Of a stretch of 46,418 bases of DNA, positions 7,933 through 16,249 are shown piece by piece. The position numbers were made by a program, and so were the translations under genes. Positions within the stretch are counted from its first letter, which is position 1, and every line of letters begins with the position of its first letter. The notes beneath the pieces are model-generated. The model ran no database searches. It was not told the DNA's origin and worked only from the letters and a program-made list of their open reading frames with translations. The DNA lies in the NCBI GenBank assembly GCA_021791845.1, contig JAJYVT010000020.1:1-46418 (forward strand). Direction: 5' to 3'. Source of the stretch: Actinomycetes bacterium. Its GTDB lineage: Bacteria > Actinomycetota > Acidimicrobiia > Acidimicrobiales > RAAP-2.

Positions 7933-9015
7933 ATGGACTGGCAGCTGCCGGAGAACCTGAGCACCCCCGCGCTCGTGGTCGACCACGACGTCCTCGTGGC
8001 CAACGTGGCGCGCATGGCGGCGCGGATGCAGGAGCGGGGGGTGGCACTGCGGCCGCACGCCAAGACCCACAAGTCGCTCGATGTCGCCGCGCTGCAGCGC
8101 GAGCACGGTGCGGTGGGCCTCACCGTGGCGACGGTGGGAGAGGCGGAGGTGTTCGCCGCCGGTGGCCATGACGACCTCTTCATCGCCTACCCGGTGATCG
8201 CCCAACGGGACAAGGCGGACCGGCTGGCCCGCTTGGCCGGCAGCCTGCGCCTCAGCGTCGGCGTGGACTCGCTCGACGCGGCCGAGCTCCTCGCCGCCGC
8301 CGGGCTGGCGGGCAGGGCGGCGGTCATGATCGAGGTCGACACCGGCCAGCACCGCAGCGGCGTGCTCCCCGAGGCGGCCGGTCCGTTGGCGGAGGCGGTG
8401 GCTGACCTCGGCCTGGAGGTGGAGGGCGTCTTCACCCACGGTGGCCACGGCTACTGGACGCCGGACGCACCGGCGGGCGCGGCGCGCGACGAGGTGGAGC
8501 GGCTCGGCCAGGCCGTCGAGGCCCTGGCCGGCCGGGGCCTCGACGCCGTGCGGGTGAGCGCAGGCTCGAGCCCCACCGTGCTGGGCTCGGCCATGCGGCC
8601 CGTCACCGAGGAGCGGCCGGGCACCTACGTCTTCAACGACCGCCAGCAGGTGCGGCTCGGCGCCGCCGACCCGGGCCAGGTGGCGCTGGTGGTGGCGGCC
8701 ACCGTGGTCAGCACCGCCGTCCCGGGGCAGGTGGTGATCGACGCCGGGAGCAAGTCGCTCGGGAGCGACCGGCCGGCGTGGCTCGAGGGCTTCGGGACGG
8801 TGCCCGAGCTCGACGGGGCGGTCGTCGCCTCCATGTCGGAGTGCCACGGGATCGTGGCGATCGGCGACCGCACCCCGCCGGCGGTGGGCACGATGGTGCG
8901 GGTCGTCCCCAACCACGTGTGCCCGGTGGTGAACCTCTTCGACACCTACGACGTCGCCTCCGGAGGCGACGTCGTCGCCCGCTGGCCGGTGTCGGCCCGC
9001 GGGCACCTCGCCTGA
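7933..9015 (+). CDS. D-threonine aldolase / D-serine dehydratase-like PLP enzyme
   Basis: The product (360 aa) belongs to the fold-type III (alanine-racemase-like) PLP family. The N-terminus LSTPALVVDHDVL is followed by the PLP-lysine motif LRPHAKTHKS (Lys44). MIEVDTGQHRSG and VSAGSSPT bind the cofactor phosphate region. The C-terminal NHVCPVVN holds the His and Cys that bind the metal in D-serine dehydratase and D-threonine aldolase. Members act on D-3-hydroxy amino acids. A strong GGAGAGGAG Shine-Dalgarno precedes the ATG. The convergent D-amino-acid dehydrogenase gene four bases downstream supports a role in D-amino-acid breakdown. Confidence 0.88.
   Translation: MDWQLPENLSTPALVVDHDVLVANVARMAARMQERGVALRPHAKTHKSLDVAALQREHGAVGLTVATVGEAEVFAAGGHDDLFIAYPVIAQRDKADRLARLAGSLRLSVGVDSLDAAELLAAAGLAGRAAVMIEVDTGQHRSGVLPEAAGPLAEAVADLGLEVEGVFTHGGHGYWTPDAPAGAARDEVERLGQAVEALAGRGLDAVRVSAGSSPTVLGSAMRPVTEERPGTYVFNDRQQVRLGAADPGQVALVVAATVVSTAVPGQVVIDAGSKSLGSDRPAWLEGFGTVPELDGAVVASMSECHGIVAIGDRTPPAVGTMVRVVPNHVCPVVNLFDTYDVASGGDVVARWPVSARGHLA
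8950..8973. repeat. 24-bp perfect palindrome inside the end of the D-threonine aldolase gene
   Basis: The half-site GACGTCGCCTCC is followed directly by its exact reverse complement. It lies 42 bases before the stop codon and encodes DVASGGDV. The convergent neighbours are only four bases apart, so there is no room between them for a terminator. This stem could serve that purpose, or be a protein-binding site, or be chance in GC-rich code. There is no T run after it. Confidence 0.6.
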
Positions 9016-9019
9016 GCGC

Positions 9020-10279
9020 TCAGCGGCAGGGGTCGAGAGGGCGAAGCTCGGGCGGGGTGACGCCCGTCGTGATCTGCCGGGCAAGGAGCGAGCCGGTGAG
9101 CGGGCCGAGGGTGACGCCCCACATGCCGTGGCCGCCGGCGGCGTAGACCCCGGGGGTCGCGGTCGCCCCCACGAGGGGGACGCCGTCGGCCGACAGGGGC
9201 CGGGGACCCATCCACTGGTCGGCCATCGTGGACCAGTCCACGTCCACCAGGAGGTGGCGGATGGCCTGCACCATGTGGCCGAAGCGGGCGCGCTGGAGGG
9301 AGGCATCGGGTGAGCCGAACTCCATGATCCCGGCGAAGCGGACCCGGTCGGCCTGGGGCGTGAGCGCCACCCGGGCGACCGGGAAGTACAGGGGGCTCGC
9401 GAAGGACTTGGGGGCGGCGACGGTGAAGCTGTAGCCCCGGCCGCCGTACACGGGGACGCGCACGCCGTGGCCGGCCAGCAGGTCCGTCGCCCATGCGCCG
9501 GCCGCGACCACTGCGGCGTCGGCCTCGAGCTCTCCCTGGGGCCCCCGGGCCACCACCACACCGTGGCGGCGCTCCACCGCGCTGATCGGCGTGTCCTCCA
9601 CGATCTTCCCGCCCCGCTCCCGCACGCTCTGGGCCAGCGCGGCGACATAGCGCGATGGGGTGAGGTACTGCTGGCCGCGCACCCGCACGCCCAGCTCGAC
9701 CTCGTCGGAGACGTGGGGCTCGTTGGACCGCACCTCGTCGCCGGTCAGCAGCGAGACCTCGACCGCCTGGCCGGCGGCGACGACCGACTCCATCTCGTGG
9801 AGGAAGCCGGCGCTCTCGTGCGCGTGGGCGAAGCAGGCCACCACGTCGCCACGGTGCAGCTCCAGCTCGACGCCGCCGGCCTGCTGGTGGGCGAAGGCGT
9901 CGGCGGCCAGCTCGTTCAACACGCGGTAGGAGGCCATGCTGCGACGCCACGACGCGGTGGTGCACGAGCGGACCATGGCTGCCATGAACCGCGCCAGACG
10001 GGGGTCCGCCGAGCGCACCAGGGCGACGGGAGAGCGGGGGCTGAGCACGGCCCGGACTCCGTAGCGCAGGATGCTGGGCTCGGGCAGGGGGACGCACATG
10101 GCCGGCGAGACCAGCCCTGCGTTCTGCCACGACGCCCCGGCTCCGGGTCGGCGGCGGTCGACCACGCACACCTCGACGCCGTGCTCTTGGAGCGACCACG
10201 CACACGACATCCCGACGATGCCCGAGCCGATCACAAGGACCCGGGACGGGGCACGGTGCTCGCTTGCCATTTGGCGCAC
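9020..10279 (-). CDS. D-amino-acid dehydrogenase (DadA-like FAD oxidoreductase)
   Basis: The product (419 aa) is a DAO-family flavoprotein. It opens with the Rossmann FAD motif VLVIGSGIVGMSCAWSL (GxGxxG) and the following acidic strand VCVVDRR. The C-terminal part has PLSADGVPLVGATATPGVYA and GHGMWGVTLGP, typical of DadA. The reaction is oxidative deamination of D-amino acids with electrons passed to the respiratory chain. The start is placed at GTG 10279, where GGGGAGG lies five bases upstream; the in-frame ATG three codons later would be 14 bases away. It converges with the D-threonine aldolase-like gene. Confidence 0.9.
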   Translation of the reverse strand: MRQMASEHRAPSRVLVIGSGIVGMSCAWSLQEHGVEVCVVDRRRPGAGASWQNAGLVSPAMCVPLPEPSILRYGVRAVLSPRSPVALVRSADPRLARFMAAMVRSCTTASWRRSMASYRVLNELAADAFAHQQAGGVELELHRGDVVACFAHAHESAGFLHEMESVVAAGQAVEVSLLTGDEVRSNEPHVSDEVELGVRVRGQQYLTPSRYVAALAQSVRERGGKIVEDTPISAVERRHGVVVARGPQGELEADAAVVAAGAWATDLLAGHGVRVPVYGGRGYSFTVAAPKSFASPLYFPVARVALTPQADRVRFAGIMEFGSPDASLQRARFGHMVQAIRHLLVDVDWSTMADQWMGPRPLSADGVPLVGATATPGVYAAGGHGMWGVTLGPLTGSLLARQITTGVTPPELRPLDPCR

Positions 10280-10628
10280 CCGAACCTCCCCTCTCGCTCC
10301 GGCTCCCGGTCACGTCCCCTTCGGGCTTGGCGACCGGCGCGCCACCTCTGGTTGACGGCCTCCGACGGGCCGCCGCACCAGCACGCTAGGCGGGGGGGTT
10401 CCGTGGTCGCGAGGGCTGGCGCGACGAACTTGTCGAAAGCCCTTGGTCGATCCGCACAATGCAGCCGGCGGCGCAACATCCTGGGTTCGCCAGCCGAACT
10501 GATCGAGGGTGCACGGGCCGCGTCGCCCCGGGACCTTCGACCCTACGGAGCGCCGGGGTCCGCTCCCCAGTCTGGACTCGAGGATCCATCGGTCGTCGCC
10601 GGATCCTCCCGTTACCGAGGAGGGTGAC
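10280..10628. other. Non-coding stretch between dadA-like gene and repeat protein gene
   Basis: These 349 bases lie between two divergent genes, so both promoters should be here. The short open frames across it have no coding character. I see no convincing riboswitch, tRNA or long hairpin. The only secure signal is the Shine-Dalgarno AGGAGGG ending five bases before the ATG at 10629. Confidence 0.5.
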
Positions 10629-11561
10629 ATGAAGGCAATGCGTCGCGCCCTGACGATCGTGGCGGGCGTGCTCGCCGCCCTGCTGGTGCTGTCCTCGCCG
10701 GTCCTGGCGGCCGGCATGGGCTCGGGCACCAGCGGCGGCGACACCGGCGGAACGGCCAGGTACGGTCCTGCGAACGGCGGGGGAGCGTTGTCGGCGATCG
10801 CGGCCGCCACACAGACACAGACACGCACACGGACACGGACAGGAACGGGCACACAGACACGCACACGCACACGCACACAGACACAGACACGGACACGGAC
10901 ACGCACACGCACACAGACACGCACACGGACGTCTGCGGGCTACTGGCTGACGGCGCGTGACGGTGGCGTCTTCTCGTTCGGTCCGGGCGGGTTCTACGGC
11001 TCCACCGGCGCCATGCACCTCAACGCCGCCATCGTCGGCATGACGGCCATGCCCACAGCCAAGGGCTACTGGCTCGTCGCCTCCGACGGCGGGGTGTTCA
11101 GCTTCGGGAGCGCGGGCTTCTACGGCTCCACCGGCGCCATGCACATGAACGCCGCCATCGTCGGCATGACGGCCACGCCCACAGGCAAGGGCTACTGGCT
11201 CGTCGCCTCCGACGGCGGGGTCTTCAGCTTCGGGAGCGCCCGGTTCTACGGCTCCACCGGCGCCATGCACATGAACGCCCGGATGGTCGGCATGACGGCC
11301 ACGCCCACAGGCAAGGGCTACTGGCTCGTCGCCTCCGACGGCGGGGTCTTCAGCTTCGGGAGCGCCCGGTTCTACGGCTCCACCGGCGCCATGCACCTCA
11401 ACGCCGCCATCGTCGGCATGACGGCCACGCCCACAGGCAAGGGCTACTGGCTCGTCGCCTCCGACGGCGGGGTCTTCAGCTTCGGGAGCGCGGGCTATCT
11501 CGGCGGCGAGGGTGGCGCCGCTCTCAACGAGCCGGTCGTCGGCATCGCACCGGCTGCGTAA
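10629..11561 (+). CDS. Secreted protein with Thr-Arg/Gln linker and five 42-residue repeats
   Basis: The product (310 aa) begins with a Sec signal peptide (MKAMRRAL, then a hydrophobic core and cleavage near VLAAG). After a Gly-rich stretch comes a 41-codon linker made almost only of Thr alternating with Gln or Arg, then five copies of a 42-residue repeat with core GYWLVASDGGVFSFGSAGFY and a second part STGAMHxNAAIVGMTATP. Such repeats are common in surface or secreted proteins of Acidimicrobiia and probably form a beta-propeller-like array; their function is not known to me. ATG 10629 is chosen from its AGGAGGG site and the signal peptide that follows. The Thr-rich linker could be O-glycosylated. 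Confidence 0.85.
   Translation: MKAMRRALTIVAGVLAALLVLSSPVLAAGMGSGTSGGDTGGTARYGPANGGGALSAIAAATQTQTRTRTRTGTGTQTRTRTRTQTQTRTRTRTRTQTRTRTSAGYWLTARDGGVFSFGPGGFYGSTGAMHLNAAIVGMTAMPTAKGYWLVASDGGVFSFGSAGFYGSTGAMHMNAAIVGMTATPTGKGYWLVASDGGVFSFGSARFYGSTGAMHMNARMVGMTATPTGKGYWLVASDGGVFSFGSARFYGSTGAMHLNAAIVGMTATPTGKGYWLVASDGGVFSFGSAGYLGGEGGAALNEPVVGIAPAA
10809..10931 (+). repeat. Thr-Arg/Gln dipeptide microsatellite
   Basis: A 123-base tract of degenerate hexanucleotides (ACACAG, ACACGC, ACACGG) encodes 41 codons of Thr alternating with Gln, Arg or Gly. Slippage by whole hexamers would keep the reading frame and only change the linker length. The opposite strand gives Val-Arg/Val-Cys repeats, which are an artefact. 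Confidence 0.9.
10938..11558 (+). repeat. Five tandem 126-bp repeats
   Basis: Copies begin at 10938, 11064, 11190, 11316 and 11442, each 126 bp; the last is shorter and diverges after its first half. Copies 2 to 4 are nearly identical in DNA, not only in protein, which points to recent duplication or gene conversion. Confidence 0.9.
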
Positions 11562-11579
11562 CCGTCTTCGGCACGGCCC

Positions 11580-11620
11580 GGCCGGTGCTGGTCACCCTCA
11601 CGGGACGACCAGCACCGGCC
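11580..11620. terminator. Bidirectional hairpin between convergent genes
   Basis: The 14-base arm GGCCGGTGCTGGTC (11580-11593) pairs exactly with 11607-11620 around a 13-base loop. It lies between the stop of the repeat protein and the end of the universal stress gene, and includes that gene's last codons. There is no T run, as is common for actinobacterial terminators. Confidence 0.65.
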
Positions 11621-12026
11621 GCTTGCTCGTGTGGATCACCTTGTAGGTGGTGCTGCCGAGCACGGCGGCGGCAAAGGGCGACAGGCCGCGTGAGCCCAGC
11701 ACGACAACGTCGGCGGAGACGTCGTCCGCAGCTTGGAGGATGGCGCGGGCCGTCTCCTCCTGGCGGCCGCGCTGGACGTGCGGTTGGACCGTGACGCCGC
11801 CCTCGTCCAGCGTGGCGATCTCCGCCGAGAGCAACGACTCCACGTCCGCCTCCGTCTCCAGCTCGAACGCCCCCCCGTCCTTGCCGGTCACCACCTGCCG
11901 TTCGAGCACGTGGAACAGGTGGACGACGCCGCCGCTCGCCCTGGCCAGGTCGCGGGCCGCCGCCACGGCCCGGTCCGAATGCTCGGACTTGTCCACCGCC
12001 ACCAGGATCACGCCGAACGAGCTCAT
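11598..12026 (-). CDS. Universal stress protein (UspA family)
   Basis: The product (142 aa) is a single-domain Usp. It begins MSSFGVILVAVDKSEHSDRA and ends with the ATP-binding signature GSRGLSPFAAAVLGST (G-2x-G-9x-G-S/T), then the final strand VIHTSKRPVLVVP. ATP-binding Usp proteins help survival under stress by poorly defined means. A strong GAGGAGGGAG site precedes the ATG at 12026. The gene lies 35 bases downstream of the amino-acid permease gene in the same direction. Usp genes often sit next to permeases, so a shared transcript is likely. Confidence 0.93.
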   Translation of the reverse strand: MSSFGVILVAVDKSEHSDRAVAAARDLARASGGVVHLFHVLERQVVTGKDGGAFELETEADVESLLSAEIATLDEGGVTVQPHVQRGRQEETARAILQAADDVSADVVVLGSRGLSPFAAAVLGSTTYKVIHTSKRPVLVVP

Positions 12027-12061
12027 CGTCTCTCCCTCCTCGCAGCTGCTGCCTGCCGCGC

Positions 12062-13759
12062 TCACCCGCCGTCTGGTGCCGGGGCGGCGCCGGGTCCGGG
12101 TGCAGGCCCGGCCGCGCCGGTCGAGACCCCGGCGGCGTCGGGCGCGCCTGCCACCCCGGGCCCGGGACCGGGCGCGGTGACCATCCGGCCCCTGACCACG
12201 CTCGGGGCTCCGCCCCGCACGTGCGGCCGGTAGGCGAAGTACACGATCGCACCGATCACGATGATGATGAACATGACCACGAGCGTCATCCAGCCGTAGT
12301 TGAAGAGCGCGGCCCGCGGCGTTGTGAGCCCACCGGGGAAGACGATGTTCACCAGCATCCCGACGCCGTACACGATGGCCACGATGTACACCGGGTAGGC
12401 CCACTTGCCGAGGTTGAACCCCCGGGGGCGCCAGCCGCGGATGCGGGCGACGAGCGCCGCCACCACGACCATCTGGAACGACAGGTAGATCCCCGACGTG
12501 GCGAACGAGACGAGGATGAACAGGGCGTTCACCTTCGCCGGGTATGTGAAGAACAGGATGTGGACCGGCTTGGACGGGGTGGCCCGAGCGAGGAGGGCGA
12601 ACAGCGCCGGCACCACCGTCACCACGAGCACGGCGAACACGGGGGTCCGGAGCGTCGGCGAGATCTTGCGCAGCGACTTGCTGGCGGGGAGCTGGTCGTC
12701 CCTGCCGTAGGAGAACAGCACCCGGGAGCCGGCCGCCTGCACCGAGAGCCCGCAGGAGAAGAAGGCGAGGCAGATGAGCACCAGCAGGACGTCGCTCAGC
12801 GCCGATGTGTGCACGCTGGAGGAGAAGATGTAGGGCACGCCGAGCGTGACGACCTTGGAGAGGTTGTCGCCGGGGATGGCGAGCGACAACCCGGCCACGA
12901 GCACGAAGGACGTGATGCCGCCCACGATCATCGTGGTCACCATGGCCCGGGGGACCCGCCGCCGGGCGTCGACCACCTCTTCTGCGATGTCCCCGGCCGA
13001 CTCGAAGCCGTAGAAGATGTACACGTTGGCCAGCACGGCGATGAGGGCGGCGTCGGGGAACCAGCTGTGGGAGAAGCTCACGCCGAAGGGGTTGCCGGCC
13101 ACGTGTGTCGTCCCGGCCGTCGTGTTGAGGTACCCGGCCGAGTGGTGGAACCCCTCGACGGCGAGCAGGACGAAGATGCCGAACGTGCCGAGCACCTCCA
13201 CCCAGACGCCCCACCGGGCGATCAGGGCCGTCCAGCGGACGCCGAGGATGTTGATCGTCGCCTGGACGGCGATGAGGATGATCGTGCAGACGAAGATGAT
13301 GTTCGGGTCCGAGGGTGTGAAGGTGGTCCCGAACCAGTTGTTGATGAGGGTGATGACGTAGCTCGTGATCCCGGTGTCGACCGACGCCACGGTGATGATG
13401 AGCGCCCAGGCGTAGATCCAGCCGACCCACCACCCGTAGGAGCGGCCCATGATGTTCCGGGACCACTGGTACAGGGCGCCGGCCAGGGGATAGGAGCTGC
13501 CCAGCTCGGCGAACACCAGGGACACGAGGAGCTGGCCGGCCACGACGATCGGGATGGTCCAGATGTAGCGCGGCCCGCCCGTGCCGACCCCGAGGGCGAA
13601 CAGCGAGTAGATGCCGACCACCGGCGAGAGGTAGGTGAAGGCCACCCCGAAGTTGGAGAAGAAGCTGAGCGACCGGCGCAGCTCCTGGCGGTAGCCGAAG
13701 GCGGAGAGGTGCTCCGACTCCTGTGTCGACGTCCCTGCACCGGCTGTCATTGTCGACAT
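12062..13759 (-). CDS. APC-family amino acid permease
   Basis: The product (565 aa) is an integral membrane transporter with about 12 hydrophobic segments. The first two include FSNFGVAFTYLSPVVGIYSL, and the family motif GFESAGDIAEEVVDARRRVP is clear. It resembles amino acid or polyamine/choline-type permeases of the APC superfamily; the substrate is not readable from sequence. The C-terminal 45 residues are a Pro-Gly-Ala-rich tail of low complexity, outside the transporter core. The ATG at 13759 lies after a GGGGGG stretch. The universal stress gene follows it. Confidence 0.9.
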   Translation of the reverse strand: MSTMTAGAGTSTQESEHLSAFGYRQELRRSLSFFSNFGVAFTYLSPVVGIYSLFALGVGTGGPRYIWTIPIVVAGQLLVSLVFAELGSSYPLAGALYQWSRNIMGRSYGWWVGWIYAWALIITVASVDTGITSYVITLINNWFGTTFTPSDPNIIFVCTIILIAVQATINILGVRWTALIARWGVWVEVLGTFGIFVLLAVEGFHHSAGYLNTTAGTTHVAGNPFGVSFSHSWFPDAALIAVLANVYIFYGFESAGDIAEEVVDARRRVPRAMVTTMIVGGITSFVLVAGLSLAIPGDNLSKVVTLGVPYIFSSSVHTSALSDVLLVLICLAFFSCGLSVQAAGSRVLFSYGRDDQLPASKSLRKISPTLRTPVFAVLVVTVVPALFALLARATPSKPVHILFFTYPAKVNALFILVSFATSGIYLSFQMVVVAALVARIRGWRPRGFNLGKWAYPVYIVAIVYGVGMLVNIVFPGGLTTPRAALFNYGWMTLVVMFIIIVIGAIVYFAYRPHVRGGAPSVVRGRMVTAPGPGPGVAGAPDAAGVSTGAAGPAPGPGAAPAPDGG

Positions 13760-13858
13760 CGGGCCCCCCGTCTCACGCGCGCATGCCCCACGGTAGAGAT
13801 CCGGGAATCGCCGGTCAAGGGGCGGGGAGCGGCAGGTGCTGCCGCTACCGTCTGCGCT

Positions 13859-14482
13859 ATGGGTGCGACCGGGGAGCCGCCGGGCATGCCACCGGGCAGG
13901 GGCGCCGGCGTTGGAAGGGTGCAGGTGGACGGAGCGGGCGCCGGCGCCGCGCCCGCCCGGGCGCAGGCGGTGGTTCCGTTGCTCCCGCGCCACCTCCGGC
14001 AGTTGTCGACCGTGTTCCTCGCCATCGCCACCGGCCTCGTCCCCTGGGTGCTCTTCCTCGGGTTCTCCCTCCCTCCCAGGTACGACGCCGGCCACTGGAA
14101 CCTGCTGTGGATCGGCTTTGACGTCGCGCTCGTGGCGGTGCTGGCCTCTGCGGCGTGGGCGGCGTGGTTCCGCCGTCAGGTGCTGGCGTCGACGGCGGTG
14201 GTGGCCGGGACCCTGCTCCTGTGCGACGCCTGGTTCGACATCATGACGTCGTTCGGCCGCCCCGGCGAATGGGTCACGCTGGTGACCGGCTTCGGGGGCG
14301 AGCTCCCGCTGGCCGCCTTCTTCTTCTGGCTGTACCGGCGCATCGTCCTCGAGACGCTCGCCGCCCTCCACGCGAGGCTTGGCGAGGGGCCGCCGCCGCG
14401 CCGGCTGCGTGACGCGCACCTGCTCCTGCTCGCGACCCCGGCGTCGCTGGAGGTTGCCGACGACGAGCCGGGGAAGCCCTGA
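13859..14482 (+). CDS. Conserved small membrane protein, function unknown
   Basis: The product (207 aa) has a Gly/Ala/Pro-rich N-terminus of about 40 residues and then four predicted membrane segments: near LSTVFLAIATGLVPWVLFL, LLWIGFDVALVAVLASAAW, VLASTAVVAGTLLLCDAWF and ELPLAAFFFWLYRRI. The motif CDAWFDIMTSFG between segments 3 and 4 looks conserved. I do not recognise a functional family. The ATG at 13859 has no Shine-Dalgarno sequence, but TACCGT at 13846-13851 could be a -10 box seven bases before it, so a leaderless start is likely. It converges with the PucR gene. Confidence 0.78.
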   Translation: MGATGEPPGMPPGRGAGVGRVQVDGAGAGAAPARAQAVVPLLPRHLRQLSTVFLAIATGLVPWVLFLGFSLPPRYDAGHWNLLWIGFDVALVAVLASAAWAAWFRRQVLASTAVVAGTLLLCDAWFDIMTSFGRPGEWVTLVTGFGGELPLAAFFFWLYRRIVLETLAALHARLGEGPPPRRLRDAHLLLLATPASLEVADDEPGKP

Positions 14483-14511
14483 CGTGCAGGCGGGCGCGCG
14501 CCGCGTCAGGG
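14477..14511. terminator. Hairpin overlapping two convergent stop codons
   Basis: CCCTGACG (14477-14484) pairs with CGTCAGGG (14504-14511) around a 19-base GC-rich loop. It contains the stop codons of both the membrane protein gene and the PucR-type gene, so it could end both transcripts. Confidence 0.5.
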
Positions 14512-16164
14512 TCGCGGACGCGGGGCGAAGGCGAACCGGGCGTCGCCGTGCTGGCCGAGCTCCCAGAGGCGGAGCCGGAGCATGGCCCCGAACCGTGTGT
14601 CGGGGCTCTCGAGGTCGATGCCGCTGATGGCGCTCAGGCGCCGCAGCCGGTAGCGGAAGGTGTTGGCGTGGACGTGCACCGACTTGGCCGCCAGCGAGAC
14701 GTCGCCGAAGGAGTCCAAGAACGCCACCAGCGTCTCGAGCAGGTTGGCATGGTGGCGCTGGTCGTAGGCGGCCAAGGCGGCGAGGGGCCCGAGGACCATG
14801 TCCTCGTCCTCCACCACCAGGTCCACCAGGCGCAGGAGCAACGAGTCGACCTGCACGTCCACGAACCGGGCCAGCTGGCGACCGCGGGCGTCGTTGCGCA
14901 GCACCCGCAGGGTCTTGTCGGCGTCGAGCCGCGAACGGGCGATGTCGGCGAACGAGCGCGTGGGCCGGCCGATCCCCACCAGGTAGGCGCGGGACGGGTC
15001 GGTGTAGTCCACGAAGTCCTCCATGAGGGCGGCCGGGCCACGGCCGGTCTCGTCCATCTCGTCGACGGGGGCGAGCACGGCGTAGACGACGTCCTGCACC
15101 CGTGCCACCGCCGAGCGCGGCCGCACGGCCTTCAGGTGCACCGAGAGCGAGGTCTCGAGCCGCTGCAGCTCGGCCTCGGCCAGCACGCTCTCGGTCCGCT
15201 GGGTGGTGGCGGCGACCACGCACGACGGTCCCGCCCCGAGCCCGAGGCGCCCGGCCATCTCCAGGGCGGGGTGACCGCCTTGCAGCAGGGCGGACAGGTG
15301 GTCCGAGCGCGTCCGCTGCCGCATGTCGCTCTCGGACCGCAGGCGCAGCAGGTGGAGCGCCACCAGCCGGCCGGCGTCCATGAGCCACTGCTCCCGCTCG
15401 ACCGACAGCCGCTCGTCGGTGGCCACCCAGATCGACCCCAGCACGTCCTGACCCGCCCGCACGCTCACCGCCGTCCGGGGCTTCATGCCGTCGTAGAGGC
15501 CCTCGATGAACACCGGTTGGGTGCCCTGGGCCAGCCGGCGGAAGATGCCGCGGTCGCTCAGCGCCTGGATGAAGCGCTCGGGCACCTGGCGACCGAGGAT
15601 GGTCTCGGTCCTGGCCTCGTCCACGCCGCTCTGGTCCTCGGAGAAGGCCAGCACCCTCGACGAGCGGTCCTCGATCGTGACCGGCGCCCCCAGCACGGCG
15701 CTCACCACCTCGGCCAGGGTGAAGAGGTCGGTCATCGTGCCCGTCGCCCGCCCCTCGGGGCCCGGTGTGCCCGAGATGATGAGCGAGCGGATCAGCACCA
15801 CGATCTGCTCCCACGAGGCGCCGTTGGTGAGCTGCACCAGCGGGACGCCGGCGCGCTCCGCCGCGGTGACGACGGCGTCGTCCAGCGGCTCGTGCGGCCC
15901 GCCCGCGCCCTTCACCACGAGCCCGGCGCACCGGGTCCCCGTCAGCCGGTTGAGCAGGTTCCAGTGGTCCTCGACGTCACGGACGCCCACGCCGAGGACA
16001 AGGTCGCCATGGTCCACGGCCGGCTCGTCCACCGCGTCCCAGATGACGATGTCGAGCACCTCCCCGCCACCTCCCGAGGGGAGCCAGCGGGCGTCCAGGA
16101 GGCTGGACCCGAGGACGGTGAGGACCCGCGAGAGCGAGACCCCCGAGCGCAAGGGGTTGTTCAT
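14506..16164 (-). CDS. PucR-family transcriptional regulator
   Basis: The product (552 aa) has the PucR layout: an N-terminal purine-catabolism/PucR domain (about 10-130), a middle GAF-like and GGDEF-related sensory part (about 140-460), and a C-terminal HTH_30 with LLETLVAFLDSFGDVSLAAK and HVHANTFRYRLRRLSAISG. The family controls purine, amino acid and peptide catabolism genes. The start is ATG 16164 (GGAG ten bases upstream); an in-frame GTG at 16188 is an alternative adding eight residues. It is the last gene of the leftward peptide-uptake series, 85 bases after the CocE-type hydrolase, and may regulate that series. Confidence 0.88.
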   Translation of the reverse strand: MNNPLRSGVSLSRVLTVLGSSLLDARWLPSGGGGEVLDIVIWDAVDEPAVDHGDLVLGVGVRDVEDHWNLLNRLTGTRCAGLVVKGAGGPHEPLDDAVVTAAERAGVPLVQLTNGASWEQIVVLIRSLIISGTPGPEGRATGTMTDLFTLAEVVSAVLGAPVTIEDRSSRVLAFSEDQSGVDEARTETILGRQVPERFIQALSDRGIFRRLAQGTQPVFIEGLYDGMKPRTAVSVRAGQDVLGSIWVATDERLSVEREQWLMDAGRLVALHLLRLRSESDMRQRTRSDHLSALLQGGHPALEMAGRLGLGAGPSCVVAATTQRTESVLAEAELQRLETSLSVHLKAVRPRSAVARVQDVVYAVLAPVDEMDETGRGPAALMEDFVDYTDPSRAYLVGIGRPTRSFADIARSRLDADKTLRVLRNDARGRQLARFVDVQVDSLLLRLVDLVVEDEDMVLGPLAALAAYDQRHHANLLETLVAFLDSFGDVSLAAKSVHVHANTFRYRLRRLSAISGIDLESPDTRFGAMLRLRLWELGQHGDARFAFAPRPRP

Positions 16165-16249
16165 CGGCCGTGGGCTCCGGTCGGGCACCGGCGCGGGATG
16201 CTAGTGCCGTCGCCGAGGTGGCTCGGCTCGGCCGGGGCGCCGCTCGACC

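Noticed and set aside
10386-11396. Leftward repeat protein opposite the 42-residue repeat gene
   Set aside because: Its repeats are only the complement of the real 126-bp repeats; there is no signal peptide or ribosome site.
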